The position numbers and the translations under genes are program-made. 23,344 bases of DNA. Source: JACDAF01 sp036276035. GTDB taxonomy: Bacteria > Chloroflexota > Limnocylindria > P2-11E. This document shows, piece after piece, positions 6,961 through 13,730 of the stretch. The stretch is from positions 1 to 23,344 of the forward strand of contig DASUCM010000006.1 in NCBI GenBank assembly GCA_036276035.1, given 5' to 3'. Under the pieces are notes generated by a model. The model worked only from the letters and a program-made list of their open reading frames with translations, made no database searches and had not been told where the DNA came from. Position 1 is the stretch's first letter; each line of letters opens with the position of its first letter.

Positions 6961-7953
6961 TCAGGCCGGCTTCAGGAACTGGATCCCGGAGCCGAACTGC
7001 TTGTAGCCCATCTCCTCGTTCAGGTGGAGGATCGGCGCGTTCGCGGCGTCGTTGCCCGTGCGCACCCGTGAGATGCCGAGCGCGATCGCCTGCATGACCG
7101 TCTCGAGCTTCAGCGCCCGCGCGACGCCGCGCCCGCGCACCTGCCGGGCGGTACCGGTGTAGTCGGTCCAGACGTTGCCGCGCACCGGCGGGTAGTTGAG
7201 GACCGACACGCCGACGACGTGGTCGCCTTCGCGCGCGATCCATGTGCGGTCACGGCGGATGCCCGGCTTCGAGAGCCACTTGCGCCACTGCTCGAAGGGC
7301 GGCTCCACGAACGGCACGGTGGTCGGGATGTCCCGGAACGACTCGACCGACATCCGCCACAGCTTGTGCTCGACGTCCGGGTCGCGGTCGTCGGCGAGCG
7401 TGAGGATGCGGATCCCCTCGCGCTTCATGCGCGCCCGGCTCTCGGCGGCCATCTGCTCCAGGCGCCCGCGTTCCGCGCGAAGGTCGAGCTCCCAGCCTTT
7501 TCCGCGCCGCTCCTCCCTGTACCCGCGGGCCTCGATCACCGCGATGTGGGCCTTCTCCTTGTCCTTCAGCCAGAGGGAGAAGGTGCGGGTCCCATCCGCG
7601 CGCGAGCGCTCCTCGACGAGGTCGTATGCCGCATCGAGACGCGCGGGGGTGAGCTCCGCCGGAAGGAGCCAGGCCCCGACGAAGCCGAACCGGTCGGGCA
7701 TCTCCTCCCACGGCGCATGGGCCTCGAACGCGAAGCCGACGAGCCTGCCGACGCGCTCGAGCGCGAACCGCTGACGCGGCCACGGCGGTGCGGTCTCCCA
7801 CTGGTAGCGCTGGATCTCCGGGTCGGTCGGATCGTCGGGGTCGATCGCGGTGAGGACGTCGGCGACCGCGGCGGCATCGTCGATGGTGGCGGGCCGCGCG
7901 TCCAGGTCGGCGACGCGGACCGGGCCGGCGTCATGCCCGGTCGGGGCGGTCAC
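6961..7953 (-). CDS. Tandem GNAT-family N-acetyltransferase
   Basis: A 330-residue protein with two GNAT-like halves. The first (about 13-158) begins ARPATIDDAAAVADVL and ends EARGYREERRGKGWELDL, and seems to lack a clean acetyl-CoA loop. The second (about 180-330) has the pyrophosphate-binding loop RQVRGRGVARALKLE at 270-284 and the NEEMGYKQFGSGIQF ending typical of mycothiol-synthase-like and tandem GNAT proteins. The substrate is unknown. I chose the GTG at 7953, where GTGA overlaps the stop of the upstream AAA+ gene; GGGAG lies only 2-3 bases before it, so coupling is likely. It is the third gene of the ligA unit. Confidence 0.87.
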   Translation of the reverse strand: MTAPTGHDAGPVRVADLDARPATIDDAAAVADVLTAIDPDDPTDPEIQRYQWETAPPWPRQRFALERVGRLVGFAFEAHAPWEEMPDRFGFVGAWLLPAELTPARLDAAYDLVEERSRADGTRTFSLWLKDKEKAHIAVIEARGYREERRGKGWELDLRAERGRLEQMAAESRARMKREGIRILTLADDRDPDVEHKLWRMSVESFRDIPTTVPFVEPPFEQWRKWLSKPGIRRDRTWIAREGDHVVGVSVLNYPPVRGNVWTDYTGTARQVRGRGVARALKLETVMQAIALGISRVRTGNDAANAPILHLNEEMGYKQFGSGIQFLKPA

Positions 7954-9308
7954 GGCTCCCGGGGCGAGCCGGAGGGATCGAGCGACACGAAGTAGCTCTC
8001 GCAGGCCATGTCGATGAGGTCGGGCGTGAGCTGTGGCGGCCGCCCGAGGAAGCGCGCGGTGTCGGAGAGCTGCTCGAGGATGTCGCGCGGGTGGCAGGAG
8101 CGAAGGCCGAGGCCCTTGCGCCGGTAGTGTGCAAGGATCTGCGAGAGCGCGTCCGCGCGGTACTCGATCTGCTTGCGCGCGCACATGCGCTTGAAGATCT
8201 CCTCGTACTGGTCGACGGTCGGCGCCTCGATGCCGATCTTGTAGCGGATGCGCCGGAGGAAGGCCTCGTCGACGAGGTCAGCGGGGTCGAGGTTCGTCGA
8301 GAAGACGATGAGCATGTCGAACGGGATCTCGATCTTCTTGCCGGTGTGCAACGTCAGGTAGTCGACGCGCTTCTCGAGCGGGACGATCCAGCGGTTCAAG
8401 AGGTCCTTCGGCGAGACGCGCTGGCGGCCGAAGTCGTCGACCATGAAGATGCCGCCGTTCGCTTTCATCTGGAAGGGCGCCTCGTACATCTTCGAGGTCT
8501 CGTCCCAGATGAGGTCGAGGGTGTCGAGGGTGAGCTCGCCGCCGGTCATGACGACCGGACGCCGCGTGATGACCCAGCGGTGGTCGTAGCGCAGGCGCTC
8601 CGCGACCGTCGGGTCGATGACCGGGCGGTGGTAGACCTGGTCGTAGAGCTTGATGACCTGCTGGTCGACCTCGACCGCGTACGGCAGGACGACCTCGCCC
8701 TTCAGCAGCGTGACCATGATCTCCGCGATCGTCGTCTTCCCGTTGCCGGGCGGGCCGAAGAGGAAGATCGACTTGCCGGAGTTGATCGCCGGGCCCAGCT
8801 GCGTGAGCGTGTGGCGCGGGATGACCATGGCGGAGAACGCGCGCGAGACCTCTTCCTGCGTGACCGAGACACCGGTGATCGTCTGGCGCTGCACCGCGGT
8901 GATGTAGGAGGAGAGCGGCACCGGCGCCTTGCCGACGTACTGGCTGCGCGCGAGCGCCTCCTGGGCCTTCTCGGCGCCGCGGTCGACGATGACGAACTGG
9001 TACGACGCCGCCGAGAGGCCGGTCCCGCCTCGGATCTCCACGAGCCGCTCGAGCTTCAGGAAGTCCATGACCTTGTCGACGACGTTCGTGATCGGCAGCC
9101 CGAGCGCGCTCGAGAGCTCGGACATCGTCATCTGGCCGCGGAGGTACAGCGTCTTCAGCGCGAGGTCGGCGAGGAAGCCGATGTACAGCCCCGTCTGCTC
9201 CACCGACTGCGGCTCCGGGGGGAGCGGGATGTCGATCGCGGGCGCCGGCGTCGTCGGGGCGCCCCCGAGCGGCATGGTCGGACGCGCGGGAGCCTGCGGC
9301 TGGTACAT
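7950..9308 (-). CDS. AAA+ ATPase with N-terminal winged-helix domain
   Basis: A 452-residue protein. A Pro/Ala-rich tail (1-35) leads to a winged-helix-like region at about 40-110 (LADLALKTLYLRGQMTMSELSSALGLP). A P-loop ATPase follows: Walker A GPPGNGKTT (185-193), Walker B IFMVDDFG (287-294, Asp-Asp where Asp-Glu is usual), sensor 1 FSTNLD (Asn339) and arginines at 352-353 (FLRRIRYK). The C-terminal lid includes HPRDILEQL. It resembles MoxR/RuvB-like helicase-clade ATPases that remodel partner proteins, but the partner is not visible. The start ATG has no ribosome binding site; TAGTCT ends 8 bases before it, so it may have its own leaderless promoter 28 bases after ligA. Exact function unknown. 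Confidence 0.85.
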   Translation of the reverse strand: MYQPQAPARPTMPLGGAPTTPAPAIDIPLPPEPQSVEQTGLYIGFLADLALKTLYLRGQMTMSELSSALGLPITNVVDKVMDFLKLERLVEIRGGTGLSAASYQFVIVDRGAEKAQEALARSQYVGKAPVPLSSYITAVQRQTITGVSVTQEEVSRAFSAMVIPRHTLTQLGPAINSGKSIFLFGPPGNGKTTIAEIMVTLLKGEVVLPYAVEVDQQVIKLYDQVYHRPVIDPTVAERLRYDHRWVITRRPVVMTGGELTLDTLDLIWDETSKMYEAPFQMKANGGIFMVDDFGRQRVSPKDLLNRWIVPLEKRVDYLTLHTGKKIEIPFDMLIVFSTNLDPADLVDEAFLRRIRYKIGIEAPTVDQYEEIFKRMCARKQIEYRADALSQILAHYRRKGLGLRSCHPRDILEQLSDTARFLGRPPQLTPDLIDMACESYFVSLDPSGSPREP

Positions 9309-9316
9309 CGGTGCCA

Positions 9317-9322
9317 AGACTA
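9317..9322 (-). promoter_or_regulatory. -10 element of the AAA+ ATPase gene, leaderless type
   Basis: TAGTCT on the reverse strand, 8 bases before the ATG, inside the 28-base gap after ligA. No -35 box or Shine-Dalgarno sequence. It is identical to the ligA hexamer. Confidence 0.5.
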
Positions 9323-9336
9323 CGCGAGGAGGCGAT

Positions 9337-11370
9337 CTAGCGGTCGCCCAGCAGGCCCTCGAATCCGGCCTCGTCCACCACCTTGACACCGAGCTGGCGG
9401 GCGCGGTCGAGCTTGCTCCCGGCCTTCGGTCCGGCGACAAGGAGGTCGGTCTTCGCGCTCACTGACCCCGCGGTCTTGCCGCCGAGCGAGCGCACGAGCT
9501 CCTCGGCCTCCTCGCGCGTGCGCCGCTCGAGCGTCCCGGTGAACACGACGGTCCTGCCGGCGAACGGTCCCGCCGCGGCGGCGGGCCGCGCCTGCGGGAA
9601 CACCGGCCGGATCCCGCTGCGGGCGAGCTTGTCGAGGAACTCGGACTCCTCCGGCCGCGAGAAGAAGTCGCGTATCGAGCCCGCGACGACCGCACCGACG
9701 CCTTCGATCGCCTGCAGGTCCTCGATCGTCGCGCCGCGCAGGGTCTCGATGACGTCGCCCATCGAGGCGTCAGACGCCAGGCGCCCGGCGAGCCAGCGGG
9801 CGAGGTCGTCCGCGGTGGAGTCGCCGACGTGGCGGATGCCGAGCGCGAGGAGGATCCGGCCGAGGGGCCGGCGCTTCGCGCGCTGGATCTGCTCGTGGAG
9901 GTTCGTCGCGCTCTTCTCGGCGTAGCGGTCGAGCGTCATGAGCTGCTCGACGGTGAGGAACATGAGGTCGGCGGGGTCGGTCACGAGGCCGCGCTCGAGC
10001 AGGGCGGTGATCGTCGACCAGCCCGCGCCCTCGATGTCCATCGCGTGAGCGAAGTGCCCGATGCGCTGGCCGCTCTTCGCGGGGCACGCGGGGTTCGCGC
10101 AGCGGTACGCGACCTCGCCCTCCGGATGCTCGACCGGTCCGTCGCACGCCGGGCAGCGCTCGGGCATCTGGAACTCGGGGTAGCGGGTGCCCTTCTTCCG
10201 CCTGTCGTGCTCGACGCGGACGACCTCGGGGATGACGTCGCCGGCCCGCTGGATGACGACCGTGTCGCCCGCCCGGACGTCGAGCCGTCGCACCTCGTCG
10301 AGGTTGTGCAGCGTCGCGCGCTTCACCATCGTGCCGCCGACGAGCACCGGCGCGAGTGCCGCGACGGGCGTGAGCGTGCCCATGCGCCCGACGTACACGA
10401 GGATGTCCTCGACGGTGGTCGTCGCCTGCTCCGCGGGGAACTTGAACGCGACCGCCCAGCGCGGGCTGCGCGCGACGAAGCCGAGCCGCTCCTGGTCCGC
10501 GACGGCGTCGACCTTCACCACGACGCCGTCGGTCCCGTAGTCGAGCTCGTGGCGGCGCTCGCGCCAGGATCCGATGAACCGGATCACGTCGTCGAGCGAC
10601 GGCGCGCGCTCCCAGTGCGGGTTCGTGCGCAGCCCGAGCGCGCGCATGCGCTCGAGGAGGCCGGCCTGCGAGGAGACGTCGAGGCCGGCGGCGCTGTACC
10701 CCCAGAACGAGAGGTTCCGCTTCGCCGTCGCCGACGGGTCGAGCTGCCGCACCGCGCCGGCGGCCGCGTTGCGCGGGTTGGCGAAGAGCGGCTCGCCACG
10801 CTCGGCGCGCTCGCGGTTCGTCGCCTCGAACGAGGCGGTCGGCAGGTATACCTCCCCGCGCACGTCGATGCGGCCCGGGCTGCGCACGCGGAGCGCAAGC
10901 GGGATCGACCTGATCGTCCGGAGGTTGGCGGTGATGTCCTCGCCGACGAGCCCGTCCCCGCGCGTGGCGCCCTGCACGAAGCGGCCATCCTGGTAGGTGA
11001 GGTTCACCGCGAGCCCATCGATCTTCAGCTCGCAGACGTAGGCGACGTCGTCACGCCCGAGCGCCTTGCGGACGCGCTGATCGAACGCGCGCAGCTCGGC
11101 CTCGTCGAACGCGTTCGAGAGCGAGAGCATCGGCGAGGCGTGCTCGACCGGCGCGAATCGCGCCGACGGCGCCGCGCCCACGCGCTGCGTCGGCGACTCC
11201 GGCGTCACGAGCTCCGGGTGCTTCGCCTCGAGCTCCGTGAGCTCGCGCATGAGCGCGTCGTACGCCTCGTCGGAGATCGTCGGCGCGTCGAGGGCGTGGT
11301 ACTCGTAGTTCGCCCTCTCGATGCGCTCGCGCAGCTCGGCGACGCGCTTCTCGGCGGCGGAGATGGTCAT
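9337..11370 (-). CDS. ligA: NAD+-dependent DNA ligase
   Basis: LigA seals nicks in Okazaki-fragment joining and repair, using NAD+ as AMP donor. The 677-residue protein has all family parts: the Ia domain with YEYHALDAPTISDEAYD (22-38), the adenylated Lys116 in CELKIDG, DGVVVKVD (281-288), the OB fold with GRMGTLTPVA, a four-cysteine zinc finger (Cys406, 409, 424, 429), helix-hairpin-helix repeats (IEGVGAVVAGSIRDFF) and a C-terminal BRCT domain from about 595 (FAGRTVVFTGTL). Length is standard. The ATG has no ribosome binding site and lies 6 bases after TAGTCT. It is divergent from the CAP-domain gene. Confidence 0.99.
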   Translation of the reverse strand: MTISAAEKRVAELRERIERANYEYHALDAPTISDEAYDALMRELTELEAKHPELVTPESPTQRVGAAPSARFAPVEHASPMLSLSNAFDEAELRAFDQRVRKALGRDDVAYVCELKIDGLAVNLTYQDGRFVQGATRGDGLVGEDITANLRTIRSIPLALRVRSPGRIDVRGEVYLPTASFEATNRERAERGEPLFANPRNAAAGAVRQLDPSATAKRNLSFWGYSAAGLDVSSQAGLLERMRALGLRTNPHWERAPSLDDVIRFIGSWRERRHELDYGTDGVVVKVDAVADQERLGFVARSPRWAVAFKFPAEQATTTVEDILVYVGRMGTLTPVAALAPVLVGGTMVKRATLHNLDEVRRLDVRAGDTVVIQRAGDVIPEVVRVEHDRRKKGTRYPEFQMPERCPACDGPVEHPEGEVAYRCANPACPAKSGQRIGHFAHAMDIEGAGWSTITALLERGLVTDPADLMFLTVEQLMTLDRYAEKSATNLHEQIQRAKRRPLGRILLALGIRHVGDSTADDLARWLAGRLASDASMGDVIETLRGATIEDLQAIEGVGAVVAGSIRDFFSRPEESEFLDKLARSGIRPVFPQARPAAAAGPFAGRTVVFTGTLERRTREEAEELVRSLGGKTAGSVSAKTDLLVAGPKAGSKLDRARQLGVKVVDEAGFEGLLGDR

Positions 11371-11376
11371 GGGCCG

Positions 11377-11382
11377 AGACTA
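11377..11382 (-). promoter_or_regulatory. -10 element of ligA, leaderless type
   Basis: TAGTCT on the reverse strand, exactly 6 bases before the ligA ATG, no -35 match. The central TA also begins TAGAGC on the plus strand. That hexamer is only 2 bases from the CAP gene ATG, so it fits that gene poorly. Confidence 0.58.
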
Positions 11383-11388
11383 GAGCGC

Positions 11389-12336
11389 ATGCGACACCTC
11401 CCGCGCCAGGCCGCGCTCAGCATCATCGGCGCGGTCTTGCTCGTGGCGCTGGTGATCCTGTTCGCGCCGGCGCCGTCCGGACCGACGGCCAGAGCGACGC
11501 CGACCGTCACAGCCCCGGCCGGGGGGCCGCCGTCCGCGCCGGCAGCGGCGGCGACGACGAGCGCGGCGCCAGCCGCCACCGCACCAGCGTCGAACGACGC
11601 GGCGGCGATGCTGCGCGCGCACAACGACCTGCGGGCCGCGACCGGCGCCCCGCCCGTGCGCAGCGATGACCGCGTCAGTGCCGCGGCGCAGCGCCATGCG
11701 GAGTACCTCGTGCGGAACGCGACCGGCGGTCACGCGGAGACGCCGGGGCAGCCCGGCTTCAGCGGCGCGAACGTCCGCGACCGCCTCGCCGCGCAGGGCT
11801 ACGACGCCCCCGCCGCGAGCGAGGTCGCCACCTCAGCAGCCGGGACCGACGGAGTGCGCTCGCTCTGGGTGATGCCGTACCACCGCCTCGGCCTCATGCA
11901 CCCGCACGCGATCGTCGCCGGCTGGGGCTACGCCGAGAGCGGCGGCCGGCGCGCGACGGTCGGCGTCATCGTCTACGACTTCGCGTCGCCCGCGCCGGAG
12001 GTCGTGCGCTCCCCGGGCTCGGGCCAGCGCGAGGCGACCCTCCAGTGGGACGGTCGCGAGGACGCCGACGTCGCTCCCGGCGCACCACGGCCGCTCGGCT
12101 ACACGGTCATGGCCGTGTGGTCCCGCGCGCGCGCGGTGACGCTGCGCGGCTCGAGCATCACCGCAGGAGGCCGCGCGATCGAGCACGCGGTCGCGCCGCA
12201 GATCTACGAGCGCGATTACGTGGCGATCGTCCCGCTGGCGCCCCTCGCGAGCGGCACCCGCTACCGCGTGCGCCTCGACGTGACCGTCGCCGGCGTGGAC
12301 GCGACCGAGGAGTGGGAGTTCGAGACGGGGCGGTAG
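11389..12336 (+). CDS. Exported CAP/SCP-domain protein
   Basis: A 315-residue protein with a short basic N-terminus and a hydrophobic segment at about 9-27 (signal peptide or anchor), then an Ala/Pro/Thr-rich linker to about residue 70. The CAP domain (about 73-205) shows MLRAHNDLRAATGAPPV, AAQRHAEYLVRN, GGHAETPGQPGFSG, SLWVMPYHRLGLMHP and AGWGYAES, the usual family blocks including the conserved His and Glu. A beta-rich C-terminal domain (about 225-315) ends TEEWEFETG. CAP proteins are secreted and varied in function, so the role is unknown. A GAGACT hexamer ends 7 bases before the ATG and is a weak leaderless -10 candidate. No Shine-Dalgarno sequence is seen. Confidence 0.88.
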   Translation: MRHLPRQAALSIIGAVLLVALVILFAPAPSGPTARATPTVTAPAGGPPSAPAAAATTSAAPAATAPASNDAAAMLRAHNDLRAATGAPPVRSDDRVSAAAQRHAEYLVRNATGGHAETPGQPGFSGANVRDRLAAQGYDAPAASEVATSAAGTDGVRSLWVMPYHRLGLMHPHAIVAGWGYAESGGRRATVGVIVYDFASPAPEVVRSPGSGQREATLQWDGREDADVAPGAPRPLGYTVMAVWSRARAVTLRGSSITAGGRAIEHAVAPQIYERDYVAIVPLAPLASGTRYRVRLDVTVAGVDATEEWEFETGR

Positions 12337-12367
12337 CAGACAAGCGAGCACCTGCCTACTGGGCTTC

Positions 12368-12397
12368 TTGACGGTCCGGCAAGTCAGCGGAAAGACT
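12368..12397 (+). promoter_or_regulatory. Sigma-70-like promoter of the repeat-protein gene
   Basis: TTGACG (12368-12373), an 18-base spacer and AAGACT (12392-12397). It predicts a leader of about 30 bases that includes the AGGAAGG ribosome binding site. The -10 first base is off consensus. Confidence 0.45.
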
Positions 12398-12434
12398 GCT
12401 CGCGCCCCAGACACGCGTGAAGGAAGGAAGACGC

Positions 12435-13286
12435 ATGCGCAACTCACGGCGGAGTGTCATTGCGTACCTCATCGTGGCCGTCATCGCGTTCACCGCAGGA
12501 TCTGGCCGCCTCGCTGAGGCGGCGGCCGGTGGTCTCACGGCGCTGGAAGCGCGCGTGACTGCGGCCGAAGCATCGCTCCTGAGCCTCGGTGGCCAGCTCG
12601 CGGGCGAGGCGGCCGCGCGGGCTCAGGCCATCGCGGATGCGCTCGCTGCCGCCAAGGCCTACACGGACCAGCAGGTCGCGAATGAGGCATCGGCGCGGCA
12701 GGCGGCAGACAACACGCTGCAGAGCAGCGTGAGCGCTGAGGCCGGCGCACGTCAGGGCGCCGACGCGCAACTGCAGACGAACATCGACAACGAGGCCGCA
12801 GCCCGGACCGCGGCGGACCAGGTGCTACAGAACAACCTCAACGCGCAGGCCACCGCGCGCCAGAACGCGGACGCGGCACTCCAGGTCGCCATCAGCAATG
12901 AGACCGCCGCGAGGCAGGGCGCCGACACGGCACTCCAGGGCAACATCAATGCGGAGGCGACCGCGCGCCAGAGCGGCGACGCGACGACGCTGGCCTCAGC
13001 CAAGGCCTACACGGACTCGAAGCTGACGACCATCGCTCCCCGCCTCGAGTCTCGCCTGGTCGTCGGCGCTGCGGTCGGGGTGGGAGTAGGCGAGTTCAAG
13101 AGCGCTGAAGCGGAGTGCGCAGCCGACGAGGTCGTTACCGGCGGAGGATTCCGATCGGACGGCGTCAGCGTCGGGCACTCGCCCTACCAGTTCGGCACCG
13201 GATCTACCAAGTGGGTCGTTCGAGGGTTCGCGACGCTCGGCGGGACGCTCGTCGCGCACGCGATCTGCACCAAGATCGTCCTGTAG
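12435..13286 (+). CDS. Exported protein with five 18-residue repeats and a C-terminal cysteine-containing head domain
   Basis: A 283-residue protein. Residues 1-31 form a signal peptide (RRS, hydrophobic core, AEAAAG). A helical stretch leads to five tandem 18-residue units at 91-180, each following the pattern A-D-x-x-L-Q-x-x-I/V-x-x-E/Q-A-x-A-R. The motif AKAYTD flanks the block on both sides (73-78 and near 190). Such spaced repeats occur in trimeric fibre stalks (phage tail fibres, autotransporters). The C-terminal domain (about 203-283) carries ECAADEVVTGGGF and a final AICTKIVL; its two Cys could form a disulfide. A similar Cys-GGGF domain is found in many secreted proteins of unknown role. 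The ATG is preferred over the GTG at 12417 because AGGAAGG lies about 7 bases upstream. Function unknown. Confidence 0.82.
   Translation: MRNSRRSVIAYLIVAVIAFTAGSGRLAEAAAGGLTALEARVTAAEASLLSLGGQLAGEAAARAQAIADALAAAKAYTDQQVANEASARQAADNTLQSSVSAEAGARQGADAQLQTNIDNEAAARTAADQVLQNNLNAQATARQNADAALQVAISNETAARQGADTALQGNINAEATARQSGDATTLASAKAYTDSKLTTIAPRLESRLVVGAAVGVGVGEFKSAEAECAADEVVTGGGFRSDGVSVGHSPYQFGTGSTKWVVRGFATLGGTLVAHAICTKIVL
12705..12974 (+). repeat. Five tandem 54-base coding repeats
   Basis: Five in-frame units of 54 bases encode the 18-residue repeats. The DNA copies have diverged (different codons at many positions), so the array is old rather than freshly expanded. The amino-acid pattern is kept better than the DNA, which points to selection on the fibre structure. 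Confidence 0.85.
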
Positions 13287-13296
13287 CCGGAGCGTT

Positions 13297-13331
13297 CTGA
13301 CACCGGGCGGGACGGCCCCGCCCGGTGTCAG
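13297..13331 (+). terminator. Perfect hairpin between convergent genes, likely bidirectional terminator
   Basis: A 15-base arm (13297-13311, CTGACACCGGGCGGG), a 5-base loop and its exact reverse complement (13317-13331). No T-run follows on either side, so an intrinsic mechanism is weak, but the stem is long and very GC-rich. The right arm contains the stop codon of the Rid-family gene. Confidence 0.75.
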
Positions 13332-13720
13332 ACGACCGCGATCGCCTCGATCTCGACGAGCCAGTCCGGGTGCGCGAGCGCGCTCACCTCGACGAGCGTC
13401 GAGGCGGCGGTGTGACCCGCGAAGAATTCCTCGCGCACCGGCACGAGGTCCGCGCGGTACCGGACGTCCGTGACGAACGTCGTCGTCTTCACGATGCTCC
13501 GGACCGTCCCGCCCTGCGCCTCGACGAGCGCCTTGATGCACCTGAGCGCCTCGCGCGCCTGCGCCTTGAAGTCGCGCGGGTGCAGGACCCCGCCTTTCTC
13601 GTCGTAGGCGACCTGACCGGAGAGGAAGAGGATCGTCGACGCGTCCTTCACGCGGATCCCCTGCGCGTACGCCGCGGGCTCGAACACGCCCTTCGCGCCG
13701 AAGCGCTCGATCGTCGCCAT
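13328..13720 (-). CDS. Rid-family (YjgF/YER057c/UK114) protein lacking the RidA catalytic arginine
   Basis: A 130-residue chorismate-mutase-like fold protein of the normal family length: LFLSGQVAYDEKGGV (31-45), the helix AREALRCIKALVEAQGG (55-71), VKTTTFVTDV (78-86) and the ending LVEVSALAHPDWLVEIEAIAV. RidA enzymes hydrolyse reactive enamines and imines using an Arg in the PARSxVEV motif. Here that place reads TAASTLVEV (104-112) with no Arg, so classical imine deaminase activity is unlikely and it probably belongs to a non-RidA subgroup. It starts 10 bases after pcrA, with a strong GGGAGG ribosome binding site, so it is the second gene of that unit. Confidence 0.92.
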   Translation of the reverse strand: MATIERFGAKGVFEPAAYAQGIRVKDASTILFLSGQVAYDEKGGVLHPRDFKAQAREALRCIKALVEAQGGTVRSIVKTTTFVTDVRYRADLVPVREEFFAGHTAASTLVEVSALAHPDWLVEIEAIAVV

Positions 13721-13730
13721 GTCTTCCTCC

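Noticed and set aside
12705..12974. Tandem 54-base repeats as a CRISPR-like array
   Set aside because: Units are contiguous, coding, diverged and in frame; no spacers or cas genes.
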